Assembly (NCBI GenBank): GCA_936943315.1
Contig: CAKZJM010000060.1
Coordinates: forward strand, 1 to 18,548
Direction of reading: 5' to 3'
DNA from: an uncultured Methylophilus sp.
GTDB lineage: Bacteria; Pseudomonadota; Gammaproteobacteria; Burkholderiales; Methylophilaceae
Length of the DNA: 18,548 nt
Within the stretch, counting starts at the first letter, position 1, and every line of letters begins with the position of its first letter. The notes beneath the pieces were generated by a model. The model did no database searches. It was given only the letters and a program-made list of their open reading frames with translations, and was not told where the DNA came from. Below, in pieces: positions 1 through 6,653 of the stretch. A program made the position numbers and the translations under genes.

Positions 1-146
1 TTGAGTGGCTGTTGTGCCGCGTATTCTTCGCGGATCGCCATCAGGCCAGGCATTTCAGTTTCAGCGATGGCGATCTCTTTGCGACCCCATGCCGCCAGGG
101 ACATGTCAGCAACAACGTAATCTTTAATATCAGCTACAGTATTCAT
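1..146 (-). CDS. ahcY: S-adenosylhomocysteinase, N-terminal part (cut by window edge)
   Basis: Only the first 48 codons lie in the window; the gene continues past position 1. The visible protein begins MNTVADIKDYVVADMSLA and goes on with AWGRKEIAIAETEMPGLM, which is the conserved start of S-adenosyl-L-homocysteine hydrolase. The enzyme splits the methylation by-product S-adenosylhomocysteine into adenosine and homocysteine in the cytoplasm, with NAD bound, and so keeps the activated methyl cycle running. The ATG at 144-146 is preceded by an AAGGA ribosome site at about 154-158 on the minus strand. The upstream leader carries a SAH riboswitch, which independently supports the identity. The NAD-binding and catalytic parts are outside the window. 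Confidence 0.93.
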   Translation of the reverse strand, partial: MNTVADIKDYVVADMSLAAWGRKEIAIAETEMPGLMAIREEYAAQQPL

Positions 147-244
147 GTTTCAATCCTTAAAAAATATGAAAACTGAGCAGGAAATGTTCATTAAGAACCG
201 GGGAAACGTTTGTTCACCTTTTTTCCGTGCTCGCACAGTGAAAA

Positions 245-318
245 GTGAACGCCGTTAAGATGCTTTTCAGCAAATGCTCTGAGCCTGGGAGCCGAATGAC
301 TCTCGCAGCGTTCCTCAG
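245..318 (-). promoter_or_regulatory. SAH riboswitch in the ahcY leader
   Basis: Read on the minus strand, this stretch has the hallmarks of the S-adenosylhomocysteine riboswitch known from beta- and gammaproteobacteria. CTGAG (314-318) pairs with CTCAG (279-283) to form P1. Between them lies the conserved CCCAGGCTC block. GAACGC (308-313) is complementary to GCGTTC (247-252), forming the pseudoknot next to the conserved AACGGCG segment. A TGCT-GAAA-AGCA hairpin fits the P4 position. In this family SAH binding turns the downstream gene on, so ahcY is made when its substrate builds up. The recognition comes from consensus and pairing seen by eye. Confidence 0.9.
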
Positions 319-327
319 AAGTTGCGG

Positions 328-355
328 ATTATACGCTAACCCTGGCATTTTACAA
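328..355 (-). promoter_or_regulatory. Sigma70-type promoter of ahcY
   Basis: On the minus strand a perfect -10 box TATAAT (328-333) lies 16 nt from a TTGTAA -35 box (350-355). The predicted start of transcription, at about 320-322, falls just upstream of the first riboswitch stem, so the SAH sensor would occupy the very 5' end of the mRNA. Confidence 0.75.
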
Positions 356-547
356 AAAAGCCAGCGCTGGCAAACTTCAAACAAAGGGATAAATCCGGCG
401 CAAATAAACCGCTAAATTCGGTGTATTGAATGAATCTACAAACTGACGTCATTCCTCCCTGTTACTCTGCAAAATCATTGTCATACGCCTATGCCATGAT
501 GTCATCACAGCAACACTCATGACAACAGATTAGGAAAGGTGGTTCAC

Positions 548-697
548 ATGACGATGTATCAAGTAATGGATGAAGAAAACCATTGCATCGCAACCTTTCA
601 TCATTTTCAGGAAGCGATGTATACCGCACAAGACTTTACCTTGTGGGATGATGAACATTACTACCATGTCGAAGAGTTAGACATGGCAGTGGCTTAA
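548..697 (+). CDS. Small acidic protein of unknown function (49 aa)
   Basis: This short ORF starts at ATG 548 and stops at TAA 695-697. A purine-rich AGGAAAGG ribosome site (about 532-539) sits at workable spacing. The product begins MTMYQVMDEENHCIATF. It is rich in Asp, Glu, His and Tyr, contains a WDDEHYYHVEELD stretch, and has no signal peptide or membrane segment. A strong terminator follows about 30 nt after the stop, so the gene looks like a stand-alone transcription unit. I do not recognise a family. The second ATG (codon 3) is an alternative start. The ribosome site and terminator make coding likely, but the shortness leaves doubt. Confidence 0.6.
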   Translation: MTMYQVMDEENHCIATFHHFQEAMYTAQDFTLWDDEHYYHVEELDMAVA

Positions 698-728
698 GCG
701 ATTGCAACATTCTTAAAGCTTTAAAACA

Positions 729-755
729 AAAGCGCCCGGTTGGGCGCTTTTTTAT
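729..755. terminator. Bidirectional intrinsic terminator
   Basis: AAAGCGCCC (729-737), a GGTT loop and GGGCGCTTT (742-750) form a 9-bp, GC-rich stem. It is followed by a T run on the plus strand and by TTTTGTTTT on the minus strand. It lies between the convergent small ORF and the protease gene and can serve both. Confidence 0.88.
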
Positions 756-816
756 TGCTCACTATTCATGCTTGAATGACTGATTATCCCTGAGCTGATG
801 ACTGCATCACGACTGC

Positions 817-1812
817 CTATGGAAGACTTTTCATGGCCACTTTAAGCTCTTCTGCTTTTTCGGTATCCAGGTGGCTCAAGGCATCTACGTTAGCCATAGC
901 TTCACCGTGGTTGCCGCTGGCTTCAGCAATCATCCCCAGGTAGTAAAAAGCCTGGCTATGCTGGATCACACGGTGCAGATGTTGTTCAGCTATGGTGAAA
1001 TCCCGTGTTTCATACTCTGCGGCAGCGAGGTAAAACCAGGCTTCGGTGTTTTGAGGCTCTTTAGCCGTCCATTGTTCGGCAATTACTTTCAGGCCTTGCC
1101 AGTCTTTGTGCAGGTAGGGGAAAACCACTTTCATGAAGTAAGGCCACTCGGCAGCCGGTTTGCCCCAGAAAGGCAGTTCGCTTTTCACCACAATCGGGCC
1201 AGCGGGTTTATTGATCAAGGCTTTCACCCAATCAACTGACATGTAGTAGTAATAGGCGTCTTTGCCTGGGCTTTTGAGCGTGATCAACCCAACCAGTGCA
1301 CCGCTGTCATCAAACAGGCCGCCGCCGCTGGCACCTTGCCTGAAGGTGCTCGTAGCACGCACAATGACTGAGTCGTCCATGGTGAACAAGCCTTTGACCA
1401 CACCGCTGGTGCTCACCGGTGCAGCAACAAAACTTGGGTAGCCGATGGTGAATACAGGTTGCTCGTACTTGAGCTCACGGCTTGATTTCATAGCAACCGG
1501 GGTCAGTGGCAAATCTTCCATTTGCAGCATGCACACATCATGCTCCCAGTCTGGTTTGACACCCACTGCATGATAAGCGGCGCCGCCACTCATCACACTG
1601 ATACTGCTGGCATTCGCCACCACGTGGCAGTTGGTCACTACCTGGTTTTCAGCGACTACCACGCCAGAGCCCAACCCATATTGGCCATTCTTTAAACCAA
1701 CTTGCACTCGCAACACACGACTATTTAATTCCTGCATCAGCCCATCAGCTGGCTCGGCCATTACAGAGGCGCTGATGAATCCTAAGAATAATCCAATCAT
1801 TAACTTCGTCAT
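817..1812 (-). CDS. Secreted trypsin-like serine protease with helical (TPR-like) C-terminal part
   Basis: The ATG at 1810-1812 is chosen over an in-frame TTG four codons upstream because GGAG lies 6 nt before it. The protein then begins MTKLMIGLFLGFISASVMA, a signal peptide with likely cleavage after residue 19, so it should be exported. Residues 30-200 form a chymotrypsin-fold protease domain of the S1C/DegP-like type. The triad is complete: His63 in TNCHVV, Asp92 in EHDVCML and Ser162 in QGASGGGLF. No PDZ domain is seen. Residues from about 215 on are predicted helical, with a repeat-like stretch (AWFYLAAAEYETRDFTIAEQ) that resembles tetratricopeptide repeats and could bind partners. Substrate unknown. 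It is transcribed alone and converges with the small ORF downstream. Confidence 0.85.
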   Translation of the reverse strand: MTKLMIGLFLGFISASVMAEPADGLMQELNSRVLRVQVGLKNGQYGLGSGVVVAENQVVTNCHVVANASSISVMSGGAAYHAVGVKPDWEHDVCMLQMEDLPLTPVAMKSSRELKYEQPVFTIGYPSFVAAPVSTSGVVKGLFTMDDSVIVRATSTFRQGASGGGLFDDSGALVGLITLKSPGKDAYYYYMSVDWVKALINKPAGPIVVKSELPFWGKPAAEWPYFMKVVFPYLHKDWQGLKVIAEQWTAKEPQNTEAWFYLAAAEYETRDFTIAEQHLHRVIQHSQAFYYLGMIAEASGNHGEAMANVDALSHLDTEKAEELKVAMKSLP

Positions 1813-2318
1813 GTCGTGCTCCAATCCGTGGCGCCCTTGGCAATGAACCGATAGGCATTAAGTAAGTTGGAAAGCTGTTCAAGCTTGTTTTAGCAAGACG
1901 TATTCCAACCACGGAGCAGGCTTTTGCGCACGTAATAAGTGCGTGACAAAGAAGCATCAGAATGAAAATTAAACCTTAATAATCAATGCATTAATAGTGT
2001 ATCGAGGCGATTTTTAGGCAGATGCTAGGGGAATAAAAACAAGTACCGGGCAGTGACAACCTTCAAAAATGCACCACAAGAGTGCAACGCACTGTGATAC
2101 ACGCACAACCAGAAGGCATTTGAGATTTAAAATGAGGCGCAAAAATAAGCAAAAACGAAATTGGCACAGAAATATGGCTTTTTTTCGAGGTTAAAACCGG
2201 TGATTTCCGGCTCTAGCCATAGTTAACCTACTGGTGGGAGGGTTACATTCGCAGGGAATCATCGGTCAGCCCTAACACAGCCACAGATGTAGACGCTACG
2301 AAATGAACAAGCACAGGC
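1813..2318. other. Intergenic stretch without recognised gene
   Basis: About 500 bases separate the protease start from the stop of the esterase gene. It should contain the protease promoter, but I cannot point to convincing -35 and -10 boxes. The part from about 1960 to 2200 is A/T-rich. A short CCGG-loop-CCGG repeat with T's on the minus strand (about 2194-2211) might weakly terminate the esterase transcript. No RNA family or ORF of substance was recognised. Confidence 0.4.
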
Positions 2319-3194
2319 CTAGCCGCCAACAGCCCGCAACCAGTTTAAAACGTCTTGAAGTAAACGCTGATCTCCACGCAACGGCTTGGCCAGCTTGGCA
2401 ATAATGTCCACATGGTCATACCCCTCATAAGTGATGAGCTGGGCCCGGCCGCCCTTGGCTGTCACCGCATTGGCCAAATTGATGGAGTTTTTGGGCCACA
2501 CCGTGCGGTCCTTGGTCCCAGTCAACAGCAGGAGCGGTGGGTTATTGCCAGTCACAAAATGGATGGGTTGTGAGGTCCACTCTTGCTCAGGAGGCGCAAA
2601 AATGGCGCGCAAGCGATCTGTTCCCAGCGGCAGAAAATCGTAAGCGCCTGCCAGACCTACCGTCCCGGCAATCGCGTCAGGATGCAGGCCCACCCGCGCC
2701 AGGTATTCTGGATTGAGTGACAGCATTACAGCCAAGTGCGCCCCGGCAGAATGCCCCATCATAAAGACGCGTTGCGGATCTCCATGGTAGGCAGAAATAT
2801 GTTGCTTAACCCATTGGAAAGCCAAAGCAGGGTCTTGCATGAGCTGAGGGAATTTCACTTCTGGATAGTGCCGGTAATCCGGGATCACAACGAGGTAGCC
2901 TTGGGCAGTAAACGCCTCAGCCACAAACAAATAATCCTGCTTGCTCCCTGAGTCCCAACTGCCACCGTAAAAAAACACAATGACCGGCAGCAATGCCTCT
3001 GAAAGCTGGTGCGGCTGGTAAATATCCAGCTTTTGCGGCGGCAACGTTCCAAACGGGATGTCACGCAGAATCTGCATCTGCCCTTTGGGCACCACGGCAT
3101 TCAGCAGCGTGACTGGCCTGCAAGCCGATAACAGCATGCCGAACAACCCAGCAACCCAACCTCTTCTTATCGTATTAATCTTTTGCGGAGACAT
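2319..3194 (-). CDS. Alpha/beta-hydrolase (esterase/lipase type), predicted lipoprotein
   Basis: The 291-residue protein starts with a basic, hydrophobic leader ending in LLSAC; Cys25 fits a lipobox, so it is probably a membrane-anchored periplasmic lipoprotein. The body is an alpha/beta-hydrolase of the carboxylesterase/BD-FAE type. FFYGGSWDSG (74-83) is the oxyanion-hole region, with Tyr replacing the usual first His. Ser149 in GHSAG is the nucleophile, Asp229 in GTKDRTVW the acid and His261 in GYDHVD the base. It should hydrolyse ester bonds; the substrate is unknown. The ATG at 3192-3194 has only a weak ribosome site. The gene lies 44 nt downstream of the diguanylate cyclase gene on the same strand, which suggests joint transcription. 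Confidence 0.82.
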   Translation of the reverse strand: MSPQKINTIRRGWVAGLFGMLLSACRPVTLLNAVVPKGQMQILRDIPFGTLPPQKLDIYQPHQLSEALLPVIVFFYGGSWDSGSKQDYLFVAEAFTAQGYLVVIPDYRHYPEVKFPQLMQDPALAFQWVKQHISAYHGDPQRVFMMGHSAGAHLAVMLSLNPEYLARVGLHPDAIAGTVGLAGAYDFLPLGTDRLRAIFAPPEQEWTSQPIHFVTGNNPPLLLLTGTKDRTVWPKNSINLANAVTAKGGRAQLITYEGYDHVDIIAKLAKPLRGDQRLLQDVLNWLRAVGG

Positions 3195-3238
3195 CGTCTA
3201 ACAGACTGCCTGCCCTGCAAAAAAATTCCCGGTGCAAC

Positions 3239-4411
3239 TTAGTGATGCGCGATAAAAATACGGTTACGGCCTTGCTGTTTGGCTGCATACAAAGCGACAT
3301 CGGCCATTTTCATTAAATGCGCCAGCCCCTGCTGCTCACCGAGTTGGGCCGTTGAAACCAGCCCGAATGAAGCGGTGTAATGAATTTGCTCGCCATGATC
3401 ACTCATGACGCTGTGGTCAATTTCAGACCGTAAGCGCTCAATGACCCGCGCCGCTTCATGCAGGTCTGTCATCGGCATCAATATGCCAAACTCCTCGCCC
3501 CCCAGGCGGCCCACCATATCGCTGGTACGCAAGGCAGTCACACACTTGAGGCAAAAATTCTGCAATACCAGGTCGCCGGCATGGTGACCGTACTGATCAT
3601 TGATTTTTTTGAAATGGTCGATATCCACCATAGCAAACGCGAAAGGGGAGTTGTAGCGCTGGCTGCGCCTGACCTCAGACTCTAGCTCGTGGATAAAATG
3701 ACGGCGGTTGGCGATGCCGGTTAAAAAGTCAGTGAAGGCGAATTTGTCGGCCTCAATATGCAATTGATAAATCCGCCAGGCCACAAACACGCCCACCATC
3801 AAAAACAGCGTCAAGAGCAAAGTGGCATAACGCAAGCCATGACTGGTGTGCCTCTCCAGTCGATGCTGGCTCTCTTGGACATACTGGGTCGCGCGTGCAT
3901 TGGCACTGTTCAAAATGGCCTCATTCAAGCGCATCACTTCAGCAAAACGGGCCGTCCATTGCGTTTCAATCAGACGATGCGCGTCAGCATAATGGGCTTC
4001 TGCCAGCTGTGTGAGTATCTGGTCGCGCACATCGTAGAGCAAGGCCAGCTTTTGTTTGAGCAGATCGGTTTGTTGCAACGCATCCGAGTAACTATTCGCA
4101 ATGACCGTTATTTTTTGTTGCGCCAATTGCTGCTGCGCTTTAATCAACAGCCTGGTATTGGCCAATTGTTTACGGTCTGCCTGTGTCAGCGTGGCATACA
4201 GCAAACTACTGCGCACCTGGTGCAAATCAGACTCAAGTGCCAATGCGGCATTCGCCACGGCAAACGGCTGCTCATAAAGCTTGCGTGTGGTTTGGTGCAT
4301 CTCGCGCATGCTGGAGAAATAGAGCCACAGAAATAACAGCGCACCGACAAAAGCGATTAGAAACCCGGCAATCAGGATATACAATACGGCATGTTTTCGC
4401 TGTCTGGTCAT
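3239..4411 (-). CDS. Membrane-bound diguanylate cyclase (GGDEF)
   Basis: The 390-residue protein has a first membrane helix at about 9-32, a mainly helical periplasmic sensor part at about 35-190 (four-helix-bundle type by appearance), a second membrane helix at about 193-212 and a cytoplasmic GGDEF domain from about 225 to the end. The active-site signature is GGEEF (304-308), and Asp263 in DIDHFKKIND is the expected metal ligand. RTSD (295-298), five residues before the signature, is an intact inhibitory site for c-di-GMP feedback. It should therefore make c-di-GMP from two GTP, with product inhibition, in response to an unidentified periplasmic cue. It precedes the lipoprotein hydrolase gene by 44 nt and is 42 nt downstream of the EVE gene, so three genes may share a transcript. 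Confidence 0.92.
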   Translation of the reverse strand: MTRQRKHAVLYILIAGFLIAFVGALLFLWLYFSSMREMHQTTRKLYEQPFAVANAALALESDLHQVRSSLLYATLTQADRKQLANTRLLIKAQQQLAQQKITVIANSYSDALQQTDLLKQKLALLYDVRDQILTQLAEAHYADAHRLIETQWTARFAEVMRLNEAILNSANARATQYVQESQHRLERHTSHGLRYATLLLTLFLMVGVFVAWRIYQLHIEADKFAFTDFLTGIANRRHFIHELESEVRRSQRYNSPFAFAMVDIDHFKKINDQYGHHAGDLVLQNFCLKCVTALRTSDMVGRLGGEEFGILMPMTDLHEAARVIERLRSEIDHSVMSDHGEQIHYTASFGLVSTAQLGEQQGLAHLMKMADVALYAAKQQGRNRIFIAHH

Positions 4412-4453
4412 GACTCGTTCTGCCTGGATAAGCCGCCGGTTATTAAAAGAGAC

Positions 4454-4921
4454 CTATTCTTTGCTTAATCGCGCTGTGATAAATGCCCACTCCTTGGGAT
4501 CGACAGGTGTAATCGACAAGCGGTTCCCTTTTTGTAAAGTACGCATATTGGCCAACTCAGGCGCCTCACGCATCTCTTTCAGGCTCAACAACCGGGTTTT
4601 ACGCACCAGTTTCACATCAACATTCACCCACCGCGGGTTCTCTGGTGTGGACTTGGGATCAAAATACTTGTGCCCTTCTACAAACTGGAACTTGTCAGGG
4701 TAAGCCAGCTGGCTTACCTCGCAAATGCCGACAATACCCGGCTCAGCACAATTTGAATGGTAAAACAGCACGCCATCGCCGACCTTCATCTGGTCACGCA
4801 TAAAGTTACGTGCCTGGTAATTTCGCACGCCATACCAATCCACCGTCTGATTGGGAAACCCAGCCAAATCATCAATCGAAACATCCGAGGGCTCGGATTT
4901 CATCAACCAGTAACGCGCCAT
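4454..4921 (-). CDS. EVE domain-containing protein
   Basis: The 155-residue protein begins MARYWLMKSEPSDVSIDDL and contains VDWYGVRNYQARNFMRDQM and a GVLFYHSNC stretch. These are characteristic of the EVE domain, a PUA-like fold also seen in THYN1-type proteins and thought to bind modified nucleotides in DNA or RNA. The length matches single-domain bacterial members. The ATG at 4919-4921 has an AGAAGG ribosome site about 9 nt upstream. A housekeeping nucleic-acid role is likely; the precise function is not established for this group. It diverges from the DUF2237 gene. Confidence 0.9.
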   Translation of the reverse strand: MARYWLMKSEPSDVSIDDLAGFPNQTVDWYGVRNYQARNFMRDQMKVGDGVLFYHSNCAEPGIVGICEVSQLAYPDKFQFVEGHKYFDPKSTPENPRWVNVDVKLVRKTRLLSLKEMREAPELANMRTLQKGNRLSITPVDPKEWAFITARLSKE

Positions 4922-4989
4922 GCTTTAAAACCTTCTTCTGTCCATCAAATGCCAGTATCATAAACCAAGTTACAGTTCAGCTCACAATC

Positions 4990-5349
4990 ATGGCAAAAAA
5001 CGTTCTTGGCACCCTTCTTATTCCTTGCAGCATGCACCCCATCACCGGCTTTATGCGCGATGGTTGTTGTGGATTTCATCCAGAAGATTTGGGCAGGCAC
5101 ACCGTGTGTGCAGAGATGACCGATGAGTTTCTCGCTTTTTCACAAGCACAAGGCAACGACTTATCCACCCCCGTGCCGGAATATGGTTTTCCAGGACTCA
5201 AAGCCGGGGATCGCTGGTGCCTGTGCGCCAGACGCTGGCTTCAGGCCAGTGAAGCGGGCTATGCACCACCTGTGATTTTGGAGTCCTGCGATGAAAGCTG
5301 CCTGGAAGTAGTCAGCCTGGCTGACCTGATGTATCACGCATTGCGCTAA
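4990..5349 (+). CDS. DUF2237 family protein
   Basis: The 119-residue product carries the family pattern: NVLGTLL with a following Cys, ITGFMRDGCC, VCAEMTDEFLAFS, GNDLSTPVPEYGFPGL, and GDRWCLCARRW with APPVILESC near the end. The length is typical for the family. Cysteines at 13, 26, 27, 40, 77, 79, 100 and 104 are plentiful for a protein with no signal peptide. The function is not known; some members are annotated as 'involved in polysaccharide' or similar without firm support. The start at ATG 4990 is preferred over upstream in-frame starts because the family homology begins there. The ribosome site is weak. The gene stands alone, divergent from the EVE gene and facing the 6S RNA gene. Confidence 0.88.
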   Translation: MAKNVLGTLLIPCSMHPITGFMRDGCCGFHPEDLGRHTVCAEMTDEFLAFSQAQGNDLSTPVPEYGFPGLKAGDRWCLCARRWLQASEAGYAPPVILESCDESCLEVVSLADLMYHALR

Positions 5350-5411
5350 CTGAACGAGATCAAGAAGCGATCTTTGAAACCACTGGCTTGCAAAAACAGT
5401 GAACTGGAAAA

Positions 5412-5614
5412 GAGATGTGCTAAGGGGTTACCTGAGCCGCTAATCCTGAACCAAAAAGTTCAGGTGGTAACAGCCTAGGGTACATTAGGTTCACACGCCA
5501 AGGGCGTCTTAAAAGACTACCCAACTTAGTGCGATCGCACAGCACCCGATGAGCCGAAACCTATAACAAAGACTAGTTCAAGGAATTTTGGACTCAGGCA
5601 ACGCCTTAGCACAC
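5412..5614 (-). ncRNA. ssrS: 6S RNA
   Basis: A roughly 200-nt segment folds back on itself. 5417-5425 pairs perfectly with 5604-5612 (GTGCTAAGG with CCTTAGCAC), and a second helix, CCTGAG with CTCAGG, lies further in. This leaves the large internal bubble typical of 6S RNA. In the 3' half, read on the minus strand, CCTGAAC and GTTCAGG form the small hairpin found there in E. coli 6S. Location supports the call: the gene lies directly downstream of zapA on the same strand, as in many proteobacteria. 6S RNA binds sigma70 RNA polymerase as a promoter mimic in stationary phase. The ends are set from the closing stem and may be off by several bases. The fold is near-symmetric, so strand rests on the promoter, the hairpin position and zapA synteny. 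Confidence 0.82.
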
Positions 5615-5620
5615 CGTGTT

Positions 5621-5648
5621 ATGATACGCCAATTCGTAAAAATGACGA
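5621..5648 (-). promoter_or_regulatory. Promoter of the 6S RNA gene
   Basis: On the minus strand TATCAT (5621-5626) and TCGTCA (5643-5648) are spaced by 16 nt. The -10 box places the transcription start at about 5612-5614, exactly at the first base of the closing stem. It lies just past the zapA stop. Confidence 0.6.
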
Positions 5649-5673
5649 TGAAAAATTTGTGAAATGAAGCGGA

Positions 5674-5976
5674 TTACAACAATTTATGCTGGCCGGACAA
5701 TACATCATCAATCTGCTGCTGCATGGTAGAAATGCGTTTTTTCACATCGCCCACATCCACCCCGCCACTGCGGGTATTCAACAACTCATGCGTGATATTG
5801 AGTGCCGCCATGATGGCAATCCGCTCAACACTGACCATTTTACCGGCATCGCGAATTTCACGCATTTTACCATCCAAATAGCCCACCGCCTGCAATAAAC
5901 TGTCACGCTCTTCATCGGTACAGGTCACGCTAAACGCGCGGCCCATGATTTCGATATCGATAGGATTACTCGCCAT
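5674..5976 (-). CDS. zapA: Cell division protein ZapA
   Basis: The 100-residue protein begins MASNPIDIEIMGRAFSV and continues with the ZapA pattern: CTDEERDSLLQAVGYLDGK, then VSVERIAIMAALNITHELL and a C-terminal coiled coil. ZapA binds FtsZ, cross-links protofilaments and stabilises the Z ring at midcell. The ATG has a GAGGAGG ribosome site about 10 nt upstream that lies inside the end of the zapB-like gene. The intergenic gap is only 2 nt, so the two are cotranscribed and probably translationally coupled. The length matches the family. Confidence 0.95.
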   Translation of the reverse strand: MASNPIDIEIMGRAFSVTCTDEERDSLLQAVGYLDGKMREIRDAGKMVSVERIAIMAALNITHELLNTRSGGVDVGDVKKRISTMQQQIDDVLSGQHKLL

Positions 5977-5978
5977 GG

Positions 5979-6179
5979 CTAGTGACCCTCCTCAGGCAAT
6001 GCCGACAATAAACGCTCTAACTGCACACTGGCTTGCGTCATATTCAGCTTCAACGATTGCGACTCCTGATGCAAGCGTGTCACCTCCTGACGCAACTCCA
6101 TGTTTTCGTCACGCAGCTGCCCACACAAAGCAATCAGCTTTGTCACGCGCTCTTCAAGACTTTTTAAATCGGCATCCAT
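5979..6179 (-). CDS. Small ZapB-like coiled-coil protein (TIGR02449 type)
   Basis: With the ATG at 6177-6179 the product has 66 residues, starting MDADLKSLEERVTKLIALC. Heptad-like spacing of Leu, Val and Ile through residues 5-60 predicts a continuous coiled coil. This size, sequence style and position directly before zapA match the TIGR02449 family, considered ZapB-like and linked to Z-ring assembly. A longer reading from a TTG at 6215 is rejected because it would overlap the predicted promoter and adds non-coiled sequence. The start sits where transcription is predicted to begin, so the mRNA may be leaderless. No good ribosome site is visible. Confidence 0.85.
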   Translation of the reverse strand: MDADLKSLEERVTKLIALCGQLRDENMELRQEVTRLHQESQSLKLNMTQASVQLERLLSALPEEGH

Positions 6180-6185
6180 CAGCCC

Positions 6186-6215
6186 ATTATCTTTTAAAAA
6201 AATGAGTGTGGTCAA
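6186..6215 (-). promoter_or_regulatory. Promoter of the zapB-like/zapA operon
   Basis: On the minus strand TTGACC (6210-6215) and GATAAT (6186-6191) each match five of six consensus bases, with 18 nt between. Transcription should start at about 6179-6180, on or next to the ATG. Confidence 0.6.
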
Positions 6216-6317
6216 TAGCTAAGCGCATTTTTTCAAAGTAATTTAAGAATGTAGGACGCCTCCCACAAGGCGAGTTTGCTAGTAAAACAGCAGCCTTTAG
6301 TCTAAAATGCCCCAAGT

Positions 6318-6503
6318 TGTCAGGTGCCCGAGTCTGCGTTCTTGCAGACAAAGGTGAAACTGGGAAACAGGTGCGTGAACCCGATTCACAATGCCTGTGC
6401 TGCCCCCGCAACGGTAAGCAAGTGCGGGTCTATCCACATGCCACTGAGTTCAAACTCGGGAAGGCGATAGATCAAGACTTGCCAGCCCGGAGACCGGCCT
6501 AGC
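6318..6503 (+). promoter_or_regulatory. Cobalamin (B12) riboswitch
   Basis: The stretch has the conserved order of the AdoCbl-type riboswitch: an entry region CAGGTGCCCGAG, GGTGAAACTGGGAAACAGGT, then TGCTGCCCCCGCAACGGTAA, the B12 box GCCACTG at about 6441-6447, and the closing AGCCCGGAGACCGGCCT ending near 6500. When adenosylcobalamin binds, the downstream genes are shut down. It lies about 150 nt before a TonB-dependent receptor gene and heads the plus-strand B12 locus. A possible but weak upstream promoter is TTGCTA (6276-6281) with TCTAAA (6301-6306). Confidence 0.95.
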
Positions 6504-6551
6504 AACCAACCATTTGCAATACCGCGGGGTGACGGTGTCTGATTATGTATG

Positions 6552-6580
6552 GGCTTTGCAGTTCAAGATGCAAAGCCTTT
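6552..6580 (+). terminator. Terminator-like hairpin after the B12 riboswitch
   Basis: GGCTTTGCA (6552-6560) and TGCAAAGCC (6569-6577) form a perfect 9-bp stem with an 8-nt loop, followed by TTTATTCATT. The T run is short, so termination may be partial. It could be part of the riboswitch's switching region. Confidence 0.5.
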
Positions 6581-6585
6581 ATTCA

Positions 6586-6649
6586 TTATCCCTAACTCCC
6601 GGTATTGATACACAAACCACATGCGGGGTCGCGTGTGAGACAGGGATAA
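6586..6649 (+). promoter_or_regulatory. Candidate ribosome-site sequestering helix of the receptor mRNA
   Basis: TTATCCCT (6586-6593) is perfectly complementary to AGGGATAA (6642-6649), which contains the ribosome binding site of the receptor gene starting at 6654. A shorter CCCG/CGGG pairing can form inside the loop. If formed, the helix would block translation. The complementarity is seen directly; its coupling to the riboswitch is inference. Confidence 0.5.
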
Positions 6650-6653
6650 GATA

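Noticed and set aside
2163..2180. Sigma54-like promoter with TGGCAC on the plus strand
   Set aside because: The GC of the -12 element is not in the right place, and no plus-strand gene follows.
3758..4336. 192-residue ORF on the plus strand
   Set aside because: It lies entirely antisense to the diguanylate cyclase gene and resembles no protein; the minus-strand gene has clear motifs.
4810..4989. Longer N terminus of the DUF2237 protein from 4810
   Set aside because: It would overlap the EVE gene antisense, and family homology begins at the ATG at 4990.
5417..5612. 6S RNA on the plus strand
   Set aside because: The promoter boxes, the hairpin position in the 3' half and the synteny with zapA favour the minus strand.
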